Positions 27,993 through 37,014 of a stretch of DNA of 64,000 nt are shown piece after piece (position 1 is the first letter of the stretch; every line of letters starts with the position of its first letter). Below the pieces are notes generated by a model. The model saw only the letters and a list, made by a program, of their open reading frames with translations, had not been told where the DNA came from and did not search any database. A program made the translations under genes and the position numbers. This stretch comes from Promicromonospora iranensis (lineage in GTDB: Bacteria; Actinomycetota; Actinomycetes; Actinomycetales; Cellulomonadaceae): NCBI RefSeq assembly GCF_028994805.1, contig NZ_JAJQQP010000017.1, forward strand, positions 62,959 through 126,958, given 5' to 3'.

Positions 27993-30382
27993 CACTGCTT
28001 CGCCTCCTCGGCGACGAGCACGGCCTTGGCCACGCGGACGATCTCGACCGAGGGCACCGTGATGCCCTCGGCGACGTCGCGCACCGACGGGTCCACCCAG
28101 ACTCCGGTGTCGCCGCGCCAGGGCAGCAGCTCGAGCGTCACCCCGTCCCGGGCCGCCTGCTCACGCCACGGTGTCAGGTCCAGGTCCCAGGTGCGCCCGT
28201 GCCAGAAGTGGTCGCTGACGACCTCGTCACCGACCAGGGCCCGACCGACGTCGCCCGTCCAGGTGATCCGCAGGAGGGTGCGGTCGACGTCGGCCATGAG
28301 CTCGTCCGGTACGTCGAGCGGGACCCACGCTGCGCCGGAGAAGTCCCGCGGCGCGCTGAGGCGGTCCATCGGGCCGCCGCGCCCAGGCTCGGGTGGTGCC
28401 GCGGCCTCCGGTCGGAGGCCGCTCGCCAGCGGGCGCTGTCCCGCGCTGGTCCTGACCGTCCATGTGCTCCACGGCGCCGCCACGGCGGTGCCCGCGACGA
28501 CCTCGGCGTCCTCGGACGTCAGTGAGGCCGGCGCGGGCAGGAGCGACACGGTGACCGACCCGGTGTCCGGGTGGGCGACCAGGTCGCCGTCGAGCTCGTA
28601 CACGGGGGCGTCGGTCAGGACGAGCCGGTCACGCCCGGCGACCTCCAGGCGGTAGAGGTGGTTGGCCGTCACCTCGTCGACGACCAGGACGCGCACCCCG
28701 GGCAGCTCGACAAGTGCGCCCGGTCCCGGCACGCCCAGGAGGTCGACGACGGTGTGTCCGCCGTCGTGCCGCACCGTCCCCGCGCCGTGCACATCGACCG
28801 CGCCTTCGAGGACCAGCTCGACCGGAATCCCGTCGGTGGCGCACAGGACAACGATCTCTCCTGCGTCGTCGGCGATCCTGGTGACGAGCTGCGCCGTGGC
28901 GCTGCGCAGCACCAGCTCGTCGGTCAGCGGGTAACGCAGCGGCCAGACCACGGACACGCCCGCCGGTACGTCCGTCGGGCGGGAGGGGACGATCACGACG
29001 GTGTCGTCCAGCTCGACGGCGACCTGGAGCCCGGGCTGTGGGTCGAGCGGGTGACGGGCCGGCTGGTAGGTGGTGAGGAAGAGGTAGCCGCGGTACCCGT
29101 CGGAGCGGACCGACCAGCGCAGCTCGGACGGGTCCTCGCTGCCTCCGCCCACCGTGGTGCGCATTGCGGCCAGCCCCGTGCCGTCGGTCGCGAGCCACAG
29201 GTGCTGACGGCGCAGCAGGTGGTGGTGCGGGCGAACCTGCCCGTGCTCGCCGACCGGCGCGTAGAAGTCGTAGCTGAGGGTGGGCACATCGTTGGGATAC
29301 CCGGTGGCGTGCGACTCTTGCTCGGCGCCGTGGGCACCGCGCCGTTGCGTCCCGCCCGCGTACATGTAGTACCCCTGCCAGATGGAGCCGCTGCCGATCT
29401 TCGCCAGCGCGAGTGCGCCGACGTCCTCCGCGGTGACGAGCGGCCGACGGTGATACGCCACGTGCATGCCGCTCCCGAGCTCGCAGGTGGCGAACGGCAG
29501 TGCCGCGTCGTCCTTGAGCGGCACCGTCGACGGGTCCAGCACGATGCCGTCCAGGGCCTCACGCAGGTCCGCGCCGACGGTCAGGTCGTCCCGGACTTCG
29601 CTGTACCGGAAGTGGAAGGCCGCGAAGTGCGGCCATTCGGTGGCCGAGTCCTCCCAGAACCCGTCCGCGTAGGCGCTGTACAGGGGCAGCAGGGACTCGG
29701 GTACCTGGGCACCGCCCCAGCCTGTCGCCGTCCAGATGGGCACACGCAGGCCGAGGTCCTCCGCGACGGTGCGCAGCGTCGCGAGGTGCTCCGGTTGGTC
29801 ATAGAGCTCGTTGTCCATCTGGGCACCGACGACCGGGCCCCCTTCGACGTGCGCGAGCCCGGCCAGCTGGTCGACGATCTGCCGGTAGAACCGGCGCACC
29901 AGCTCGAGGTAGTCGGCGTCGTTCGTGCGGGTGGCCACGCTCCGCTCGACGAGCCAGTCCGGGAAGCCGCCGTAGCGGGCCTCGCCGTGTGCCCATGGCC
30001 CCATGCGGACGATCACGTCCAGGCCGTGCCGTGCGGCGAGCTCGATGAACGCCCGGAGGTCGAGGTTGTCGTCCCACCGGAACTGGCCCGGCTCCGGCTC
30101 GTGCGCCTGCCACAGGACGTAGGTGGCCACGGTGTCCAGGCCGCCGGCCCGGGCGTGACCCAGCACCTCGGACCACCGGTCGCGCGGGAGCCGGGAGTAG
30201 TGGATCTCGCCGGTGATCGGGAACCATGGCTCGCCCGCCCGTTCGATCCACCCGCTGGTGATCTCGATCCGGTCGGCGGTGCCCTCGGGCTCGCCGAGGG
30301 GCAGGTGACCGCGCCGGGGTGGGGGTGGCGCCTCGGCACGCAGCCGTTGAGCGGCGGGTACCGGCTGAACGTCGATGTTCAT
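27992..30382 (-). CDS. GH35 beta-galactosidase, cytoplasmic
   Basis: A 796-residue GH35 enzyme with no signal peptide. The barrel starts with GEIHYSRLPRDRW (about 58-70). The acid/base is Glu192 in AQMDNELYD and the nucleophile is Glu301 in ATCELGSGMH. Beta-sandwich domains follow to the C-terminus. It should remove non-reducing beta-galactosyl residues from imported oligosaccharides. It lies between the DUF5107 gene (41-bp gap with a GGAG site) and the binding protein (overlap). Confidence 0.94.
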   Translation of the reverse strand: MNIDVQPVPAAQRLRAEAPPPPRRGHLPLGEPEGTADRIEITSGWIERAGEPWFPITGEIHYSRLPRDRWSEVLGHARAGGLDTVATYVLWQAHEPEPGQFRWDDNLDLRAFIELAARHGLDVIVRMGPWAHGEARYGGFPDWLVERSVATRTNDADYLELVRRFYRQIVDQLAGLAHVEGGPVVGAQMDNELYDQPEHLATLRTVAEDLGLRVPIWTATGWGGAQVPESLLPLYSAYADGFWEDSATEWPHFAAFHFRYSEVRDDLTVGADLREALDGIVLDPSTVPLKDDAALPFATCELGSGMHVAYHRRPLVTAEDVGALALAKIGSGSIWQGYYMYAGGTQRRGAHGAEQESHATGYPNDVPTLSYDFYAPVGEHGQVRPHHHLLRRQHLWLATDGTGLAAMRTTVGGGSEDPSELRWSVRSDGYRGYLFLTTYQPARHPLDPQPGLQVAVELDDTVVIVPSRPTDVPAGVSVVWPLRYPLTDELVLRSATAQLVTRIADDAGEIVVLCATDGIPVELVLEGAVDVHGAGTVRHDGGHTVVDLLGVPGPGALVELPGVRVLVVDEVTANHLYRLEVAGRDRLVLTDAPVYELDGDLVAHPDTGSVTVSLLPAPASLTSEDAEVVAGTAVAAPWSTWTVRTSAGQRPLASGLRPEAAAPPEPGRGGPMDRLSAPRDFSGAAWVPLDVPDELMADVDRTLLRITWTGDVGRALVGDEVVSDHFWHGRTWDLDLTPWREQAARDGVTLELLPWRGDTGVWVDPSVRDVAEGITVPSVEIVRVAKAVLVAEEAKQ

Positions 30383-30423
30383 GTCTCTCCTTTGAGGGGT
30401 GCGATGCAGGCACGTCGGCGGCG

Positions 30424-33400
30424 TTACGTCGCCGCTGGGACCAGAAGGGTGCGGGCCGGTGCGTTCAGCGCGTCCTTGTCGAGGACCTGGCGAGCGAGAG
30501 CCGCGGCTGTCTCCAGGTCACCGTCGAGCGCGGCGAGCTGGGCACGCAGCACCATGACGCGGGTGTCGTGCGCGTGCTGCACGTCCTGCGTGAACAGCAG
30601 CAGGGTGGGTAGCGACGTCGCGAAGTAGTCGATGGTCGCCACACGCTCGCTCTGCTCCGCGACGTACCGCGCAAGGTCGTCCTGGAGCCGCCGCGCCGCG
30701 TCGTCCCTGCCGAGCCGGCGCAGTGCGGTGACCGAGGCTGCTGTGCGCTCGGAGATGGTCTGTACCTCCATGCCCTGGAAGTCACCCTGCTGGCCTGCGG
30801 CGGTGGACCAGGCAGCGTTCGCCTCCTCGGGTCGGCCGACGGCGTGCAGCGCGTCGCCGAGCAGGAGGTGCAGGTGTGCGGTGTTCGCCAGGGGATGACG
30901 TGCCTCGCCCAGCGAGCTGGCGGGCGACAGCGCGGCGGACACGTGCTCCAGTGCCCGCTCGGCGGCTCCCTCGGCCAGCGCTCGGCGGGCGAGGGCGAGG
31001 TGGGCCTCGTCCCAGGCATCGAGCACGCGGCCCTCGCCGCCTTCCCACGGCTGGAACGAACGCCCCGTCAGGATGCCGAGAGCGTCCGCCGATCGGCCCA
31101 GTGCGGTGAGCAGCTCGGCGAGCTGGACCGAGAGGTCGTCGCGGGAAGCCACGAGGCCGGCCCGCTCCAGGAGTACCTCCGCACGTGCGGCGGGTGCGGT
31201 GCCTCGGCGGCCTTCGAGCTGGTCGGACTCGTAGAGCAGACGGGCGTCGTCCGGCGCCACGTCGCGAGCCTGCGCGTAGTACTCGGCAGCCCGGTCGGCG
31301 TCACCCAGCACGTTGTAGGCAGCCATGCCCAGATTGCGCAGCACCACGGGGTCGTTCGTGTCGCCGGACGCGGAGGCCTCCCACGCACCGATGGCCTCCT
31401 TGTGCCGCCCCGCCGCGTACAGCCAGTGCCCGGCGAGCCCGGTGACCAGGGGGTTGTCCGGCCACGCCCGGCGCAGCCGCTCGAGCATGTCGTTGTCGCT
31501 CGCCGCGGGGAAGCACCATGTCCTGCGGATCCGAGCCGCCCGCCTGATAGCGGACTCGGCGGCCTCGCGGTTGCCCTTGCGAAGTTCCAGGTCAGCGCGG
31601 TGCAGTAGCGCCAGTGGCGCTACGTTGCGCTGCCCGGGCACCATCGGCAGGTCCGTGACGCGTTCAAGGAGCTCGATCGCGTGCCCGGTGTCCCCCACCG
31701 AGGCGTGTTCCAGGGCGACGTCGAGCGTGATGGTGGGGTCGCACAGGGGTTCCGCATCCTGGTCGAGGCGGGCGGCGAGGTCGCGCGCCCAGGCGTCGAG
31801 CGGGTCCTCGGCGAGGGTGCCGCGCACGAGGTCGTGCGCCGCGTCTCGGTTCCCGGACCTCAGAGCGGCGATGGTGGCGAGGTTGCGCGCCTGCACGTGG
31901 AACGGTGCGCGGGACAGCAGCGCCGCGAGGTCCTCGGCGGCCGCTACGTTCCGTCCGGCGGCGAGATCGAGCCGAGCGGTCGCGACGACGGCGGCGTCCG
32001 ACCAGGTCCGGTCCCACAGCGCCGTCGCGAGCGCTTCCCGTGCCTCGGCAGGGCGGCCTTGCCGGGCATGGACGAGGCCCAGGCGGTAGTGGGCCTCGGC
32101 ATCACGCGGGTTCGGGTTCCGCCGGGTGACGCGAGCGGTCGCAGTGCGCAGCAGCCGCTCTGCGTCCCCGAGACGGCCGTCGTGCATCCGCCGGGCCGCC
32201 AGTGCAGTGGCGCACCGCGCGTCGTGGGGGTCACGCCGGAGCGCTTCGAGCCAGTAGGGCTCGGGTGAACGCGTCGCGTGACGGTACTGCTCGAGGTGCA
32301 GCCCGGTGACGTAGAGCTCGTCCACGGACTCGATCTCGTCCGGAGCGGGCGGTTCGGTCGCCGGGTCGGGCAAGACACTCTCCGACGAGAGGGCCGGGCG
32401 GGGGCGCCACGTCACCAGGACGGTTCCCTCGTGCTCGACGACCAGCTCGTAGGCGGTGGCCTCGATGCCCGGTGCTCCCGGCAGGTGCCGGACGAGCGGC
32501 GCGCCCGGTGCGAGGTCGGTCCGCTCGTCGAGCAGCACCTCGCCCGCCGCGCGCAGCACGACCCGGGCGCCGGGTCGTGGTCCCGTGACCGCGACGCCGA
32601 CCCGCACCGGTTCGTCTGCGCCGACGTCCAGGCGCACCGCTGCGTCACGCGTCGCCTGGTGCACCGGGCCGATCTCCTGGATCGGGTACCAGTACTGGGA
32701 GAAGGACTTGGTCTCGCCCGGCCGCAGGAACGCGAAGTCGGGCTGGTTGTCGGTGAAGATGCCGGCCATGAGCTCCACGTAAGGGCCGTTCGTATCGGTC
32801 AGGTGGGCATCCCATGCCCAGCCGAACGGAGCGTTGCCCCAGGTCCACATCTTCTTGCCGGGTGCGATGCGGTGGTCTGCCCAGTGCACGAAGCCTGCTC
32901 CCGCGCCGTGGTCGTAGCCACCGAAGAAGTCGTCCTGCGTACCCAGGCACATGTACGACGTGGGCACGGGGATGTTCCTGTACCAGTCGAGCCGGTCGCC
33001 GTCCGGACGCTCCGTGGTGCGCTGCGCCGGGTAGTCGAAGCCGTAGTACCGGTCCGACGCCGCGGGGAAGGTCGTCACCGCCCGCTTGGCGTGATCGGCC
33101 ACGAACGTCACGTCGGTCGGGAAGAACGACTGGTAGTGGTCGCTCACGGCGGCCGCGACGTTCGCCCACCACAGGAAGGTCTGCACGTCCTCGGTGCGAT
33201 TGACCAGACGGCCACGGACCTCGACGAGCGCGCTGTGGGGCGCGAGTCGGATGCCGTGCATGCCCTGCATACGCCGGAACGGGTCATGGTCCGAGCACCA
33301 GACGGTCACCGAGCCATCAGGCGCCTCCTCGATCCGTGCCTCGGTCGGCAGGTAGGTCGCCGGCCGGTGGTGCTGCGGCCAGTTGAACTCCACACCACCC

Positions 33401-33789
33401 GAGATCCAAGGGCCCAGGAGTCCGACGAGGGCCGGTTTGATGACGTCGTTGCGGTAGAAGAAGTCGTAGCCGCGCGTACGGTCAAGGCCCACATGAATGC
33501 GCCCGCCCAGCTCGGGGAGGATCATCAGGCGTACATAGTCGTTCTCCAGGTGGATCGCATCCCACGACCGCGGCCTCTTCTCCTGGGCGACCCGGTCGAT
33601 GAACGGCATCGGGTACACCGCTCCCGAGGACCCCTGGTAGACACGCTGGTCGAGGTAGGCGGGGTAGCGGTCCGGTTCACCGACGTCATAGGTGTCGATC
33701 GAGACGGGCTCTCGCCACACGCGCACGGGGCGGGCGGCGATCTCGTCCGGGACGGGCGGGAGAACGATCCGCGACTTTGCAGAGGGCAT
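30424..33789 (-). CDS. DUF5107 domain protein with TPR repeats
   Basis: An 1121-residue cytoplasmic protein. Residues about 30-330 form the DUF5107 beta-rich domain, which looks like an aldose-epimerase/glycosidase-type beta-sandwich (LENDYVRLMILPELGGRI, SGGVEFNWPQHHRP, WWANVAAAVSDHYQSFFP, KMWTWGNAPFG). Residues about 470-1115 are TPR units. No characterised activity is known to me. It is the first gene of an operon with GH35, a sugar importer and a cellulase-like enzyme, and divergent from an AraC regulator, so a role in handling the same glycan is likely. I chose the ATG at 33789 (MPSAKSRIVLPPVP); upstream codons overlap the AraC gene. Confidence 0.85.
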   Translation of the reverse strand: MPSAKSRIVLPPVPDEIAARPVRVWREPVSIDTYDVGEPDRYPAYLDQRVYQGSSGAVYPMPFIDRVAQEKRPRSWDAIHLENDYVRLMILPELGGRIHVGLDRTRGYDFFYRNDVIKPALVGLLGPWISGGVEFNWPQHHRPATYLPTEARIEEAPDGSVTVWCSDHDPFRRMQGMHGIRLAPHSALVEVRGRLVNRTEDVQTFLWWANVAAAVSDHYQSFFPTDVTFVADHAKRAVTTFPAASDRYYGFDYPAQRTTERPDGDRLDWYRNIPVPTSYMCLGTQDDFFGGYDHGAGAGFVHWADHRIAPGKKMWTWGNAPFGWAWDAHLTDTNGPYVELMAGIFTDNQPDFAFLRPGETKSFSQYWYPIQEIGPVHQATRDAAVRLDVGADEPVRVGVAVTGPRPGARVVLRAAGEVLLDERTDLAPGAPLVRHLPGAPGIEATAYELVVEHEGTVLVTWRPRPALSSESVLPDPATEPPAPDEIESVDELYVTGLHLEQYRHATRSPEPYWLEALRRDPHDARCATALAARRMHDGRLGDAERLLRTATARVTRRNPNPRDAEAHYRLGLVHARQGRPAEAREALATALWDRTWSDAAVVATARLDLAAGRNVAAAEDLAALLSRAPFHVQARNLATIAALRSGNRDAAHDLVRGTLAEDPLDAWARDLAARLDQDAEPLCDPTITLDVALEHASVGDTGHAIELLERVTDLPMVPGQRNVAPLALLHRADLELRKGNREAAESAIRRAARIRRTWCFPAASDNDMLERLRRAWPDNPLVTGLAGHWLYAAGRHKEAIGAWEASASGDTNDPVVLRNLGMAAYNVLGDADRAAEYYAQARDVAPDDARLLYESDQLEGRRGTAPAARAEVLLERAGLVASRDDLSVQLAELLTALGRSADALGILTGRSFQPWEGGEGRVLDAWDEAHLALARRALAEGAAERALEHVSAALSPASSLGEARHPLANTAHLHLLLGDALHAVGRPEEANAAWSTAAGQQGDFQGMEVQTISERTAASVTALRRLGRDDAARRLQDDLARYVAEQSERVATIDYFATSLPTLLLFTQDVQHAHDTRVMVLRAQLAALDGDLETAAALARQVLDKDALNAPARTLLVPAAT

Positions 33790-33835
33790 GGTCGAACCTA
33801 GGTCGGCTTGACCGCCGCTGACGATGGGAGTTTCC

Positions 33836-34735
33836 ATGGCCTCCATGGACGAAACGACGGTCATCGAGAAACTGGCGCTCCGGGACGGATTTGCCGGCCA
33901 GCGCATGTTCGTCGTGCCGCGGCCCACGGTCCACGCAGCACTCGCACGACCCGTGACCAGCCGCCTCCTGGTCACTGACGCCGGATTGTTCCCTCACGCG
34001 GCGCACCACGGACGTCTGCGCGAGGGCGGCGCGAGCCAGCACATCCTGATGCTTTGCACCGGCGGCACGGGCTGGTGCCGAACGCCCGATGGACGGTTCG
34101 CCGTGCAGCGCGGCGACGCGGTCCTCCTGCCCGCCGCCGTCCCTCACGAGTACGCGGCATCCGAGGACGACCCGTGGACGTTGTGGTGGTTGCACTTCGT
34201 GGGCCTAGACTCCGAGGAACTGGTGCGCACGGCACATCAGGCCGCCGGCGGTCCGCTCTCTCATCTGCGCGACCCAGCACCCGTCGCCGGGCTCGTCTCG
34301 CAGGTCATCGACGCCCTCGACTCCGGCACCGCCGGAGGTCTTGTCCGAGCCACCGGCGCTGCGTGGAACGCACTGGCACAGCTGATCGCGACGGGTCGCC
34401 GCACCCCGGGCCCCGCCCTGAGCCCTGTCGAGCAGGCCGTCGAGCACCTGCGTGCCACGACGCCCCGACGCACCTCGGTCGAAGCACTGGCCGCGATGGT
34501 CGGGCTCAGCCCCTCCCAGCTCAACGCCGTCTTCCGACAGCAGATCGGCGTACCACCGCTGCGCTACCAGAGTGATCTACGCATGGCCCGGGCGCGCGAA
34601 CTCCTCGACAGCACGGAGCTCGCGATTGCGGCGATCGCGTTCCGCTGCGGCTATGACGACCCGCTCTATTTCTCCCGCCAGTTCACCCGGACTCACGGCC
34701 TGGCGCCCACGGCCTACCGGACAAGGACCAAGTGA
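33836..34735 (+). CDS. AraC-family regulator of the GH35 operon
   Basis: A 299-residue regulator. An N-terminal cupin-like sugar-sensing domain (about 65-135; LCTGGTGWCRTPDGRFAVQRGDAVLLPA) precedes the AraC double helix-turn-helix (about 205-297; SVEALAAMVGLSPSQLNAVF; IAFRCGYDDPLYFSRQFTRTHG). I chose the ATG at 33836 because GGGAG lies five bases before it; ATG 33824 is also in frame. Only 46 bp separate it from the divergent DUF5107 start, so one bound dimer could control both directions. Confidence 0.93.
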   Translation: MASMDETTVIEKLALRDGFAGQRMFVVPRPTVHAALARPVTSRLLVTDAGLFPHAAHHGRLREGGASQHILMLCTGGTGWCRTPDGRFAVQRGDAVLLPAAVPHEYAASEDDPWTLWWLHFVGLDSEELVRTAHQAAGGPLSHLRDPAPVAGLVSQVIDALDSGTAGGLVRATGAAWNALAQLIATGRRTPGPALSPVEQAVEHLRATTPRRTSVEALAAMVGLSPSQLNAVFRQQIGVPPLRYQSDLRMARARELLDSTELAIAAIAFRCGYDDPLYFSRQFTRTHGLAPTAYRTRTK

Positions 34736-34976
34736 AACCATCAGAAGCACAGGCCAGCGGCTGCCCATCCGGATGCCGCGCCCACGACAGAGGCGGCGCC
34801 TCTCATCACCATGTTGTGCGAGTGAGACGCGCGCAAGGAATGCTCGGTCGCGGCAGTGAAGCAGACCGCTGTCGACCATGACCCGTGAGCTCGACGGCGC
34901 TCGTGGTCCGAGCCAGGGGGCGTCGAGCTCGGACCACCCGAGGCCAACGATCACCTGCCGACACGGAGAGCACCCG
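34736..34976. other. Gene-poor gap after the AraC gene
   Basis: No frame here has recognisable coding character and I see no clear hairpin; it should hold the promoter of the DUF4193 gene. Confidence 0.4.
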
Positions 34977-35282
34977 ATGGCAACTGACTACGATGCCCCG
35001 CGCAAGACAGCCGAGGACGAAGACGTCGAGCACGAGTCGATCCAGGAGCTGAAGGCACGCCGCCCCGACGAGGCGTCCAGCGTGGTGGATCCCGACGAGA
35101 CCGAGGCGCTGGAGAACTTCGAGCTGCCGGGTGCCGACCTGTCCGGCGAGGAGCTCACCATACGAGTGATACCGCCCCTGCCGGACGAGTTCGCGTGCTC
35201 CTCCTGCTTCCTCGTGCACCACCGCAGCCAGCTGGCATACGAGGACGCCGGCCGGCTGATCTGCACGGAATGCGCTGCTTGA
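34977..35282 (+). CDS. DUF4193 zinc-ribbon-like protein
   Basis: A 101-residue acidic protein matching DUF4193, a small actinobacterial family: MATDYDAPRKTAEDED at the N-terminus and two Cys pairs near the C-terminus (CSSC and CTEC) that probably bind zinc. Function is unknown; the family is conserved across actinomycetes. The ATG at 34977 follows a GGAGAG site and gives the family N-terminus; an upstream extension of the frame is not conserved sequence. Confidence 0.92.
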   Translation: MATDYDAPRKTAEDEDVEHESIQELKARRPDEASSVVDPDETEALENFELPGADLSGEELTIRVIPPLPDEFACSSCFLVHHRSQLAYEDAGRLICTECAA

Positions 35283-35351
35283 GTATCCGCGTTTGACCGA
35301 ACCTCGGCTCCATCGAAGACCTTCGCACGCGACGCGCCGCCACAGCGGTCC

Positions 35352-35840
35352 TCAAGCTCGTCGGTGGTCGCGGGGTGTCGAAGGTTCGGACTGCTGATGC
35401 CAGCGGTCCAGCAGGGTGGGAATCTCGCCGAGCAGGAACTCGTAGAAGTCGTGCATCTGCGTCAGGCGCTGATGGGCGGGATCGCTGCTTGCCGTGGTGG
35501 CGATCCCCGCAGCCGCCGCCTGGAGCATTGCCTGGATGACGGCGTTCTGGCTCGTGAACAGGGTGGCCCAGGCGTTCTCGCGGAGCTGGTAGTGCTCGCG
35601 GCGGCTGCCGGGGGCGGGGAGGCGTTCGATCAGGCCGACTGTCAGCAGGGACTTGATGGCGCTGGAGACAGAGCCTGCGCTGGCCTCTAGCTGCTCGATG
35701 ATCTCGCCGGCGGTGACACTTTCCCGGTCGGTGAACAGGAAGACCGCCAGCGTACGCGCGGCCATGCGCTGCATGCCGCCCTCGGTCAAGGTCAGGGCCA
35801 GCTGTTCGGCCGCGAGCCACTGTTCCTGCCTGTCAGTCAT
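35352..35840 (-). CDS. MarR-like winged-helix regulator
   Basis: A 162-residue regulator. The winged helix lies at about 20-90 (TAGEIIEQLEASAGSVSSAIKSLLTVGLIERLPAPGSRREHY), followed by helices for dimerisation. It resembles the GbsR/MarR type paired with efflux or oxidoreductase genes. The ATG follows AGGAGGCGCAC. It is divergent from an epimerase-FAD monooxygenase pair, with a palindrome in between that it likely binds. Confidence 0.9.
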   Translation of the reverse strand: MTDRQEQWLAAEQLALTLTEGGMQRMAARTLAVFLFTDRESVTAGEIIEQLEASAGSVSSAIKSLLTVGLIERLPAPGSRREHYQLRENAWATLFTSQNAVIQAMLQAAAAGIATTASSDPAHQRLTQMHDFYEFLLGEIPTLLDRWHQQSEPSTPRDHRRA

Positions 35841-35880
35841 GTGCGCCTCCTCATCGGGACAGAATAGCTGACATGCAGAG

Positions 35881-35900
35881 TGTTCAGTAATTTCTGAACA
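35881..35900. promoter_or_regulatory. Operator-like palindrome between MarR and epimerase genes
   Basis: Inverted repeat TGTTCAG (35881-35887), spacer TAATTT, CTGAACA (35894-35900). It is AT-rich compared with its surroundings and lies 40 bases upstream of the MarR start. Confidence 0.68.
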
Positions 35901-35994
35901 TACGGTAGGTTGCTCACATCGAACTGCAGCGGTGACCGGCCAGGACCACCGGCATCCGTCAGCCCTCCGGCTGCCCCTCACTCCAGGAGCATCA

Positions 35995-36998
35995 ATGAAG
36001 TTGCTTGTTCTCGGCGGCACCCACCACGTGGGCCGCGCCATCGTAGAGACCGCACTGGAACGCGGCGACGAGGTGAGCACGCTCAACCGCGGCCTCAGCC
36101 GCAACCCCGCCCCCGGCGTGCGGGCGCTGCTCGCCGACCGCACCGACACCGAGTCGGTGCGGCGGGCACTGGTGACGAGGAGTGGGACGCGGTCATCGAC
36201 ACCTGGGCCTGGGCGCCCGGGGCGGTGCGCGACAGCGCCCGCCTGCTGGCCGGTCGCGCAGGGCACTACGGGTACGTCTCCAGCCGCGGCGTGCATCGCT
36301 GGCCCTGGCCTGCGGGTGCCGACGAGCAGGCGCCCCTGGTCGATGGAGACCCCGACAGCATGGACGCCATCGATTACGCCGCGGCCAAGCGCGGCGGCGA
36401 GCTCGCCGTCCTGGAATCCTTCGACGAGCGGGCGCTGCTGGCCAGGGCCGGGATGATCCTCGGCCCGTATGAGGACGTCGGCCGCATACCGTGGTGGCTG
36501 CGCCGCCTGGAGAGGGGCGGCCGGGTCGTGGCCCCCGCCCCTGCCGACACACCGCTGCAGTACCTCGACGTCCGGGGCCTGGCCGGGTGGATGCTCGGGT
36601 CCGCCGAACGCGGCCTGAGCGGCGCCTTCACCGTGACCGGCCCACCCGGGGCGATCACCCTCGGCGACTTGCTCTCCACGGCTCTGGAAGTCACCGGCTT
36701 CGACACCGAGCTGGTGTGGGCGCCGCCGGAACTACTCCTGCGACATGGCCTGCCGCTCGGCATGGAGCTCGGGATACGCATGCCGGACGGCAGCGCGCCG
36801 AGCGGCATGCATGACGCCGATGTCAGCGCCGCCCTGGCCGAAGGGCTCACCACGCGCCCGCTGAGCCAGACTCTTGCCGACACCTGGGCCTGGCTGCAGA
36901 CCGAAGGCGACCCGGTCCCCCGCGCCGATGCACCTTCCCCCGACACCTGGCTGGATGCCGCCGCCGAACAGCGGCTGCTCGACCAGCTCTCACACTAA
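35995..36998 (+). pseudogene. NAD-dependent epimerase/reductase gene with a -1 frameshift
   Basis: The front part starts at ATG 35995 with an NAD-binding motif (MKLLVLGGTHHVGRAIVETAL). The rest continues in another frame from about 36171 (GDEEWDAVIDTWAWAPGAVR, YVSSRGVHRWP, YAAAKRGGELA) to the stop at 36998. Adding one G at the TGGT at 36170-36173 would restore a single protein of about 334 residues. It is either an inactivating deletion or a sequencing error. The family is isoflavone reductase/epimerase-like. It is followed 16 bases later by the FAD monooxygenase gene. Confidence 0.8.
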
Positions 36999-37014
36999 GG
37001 AAGGACCACCCGCC

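Noticed and set aside
28571-30628. Plus-strand open frame of about 685 codons opposite GH35
   Set aside because: GH35 is certain; the opposite frame has no domain and reflects codon bias.
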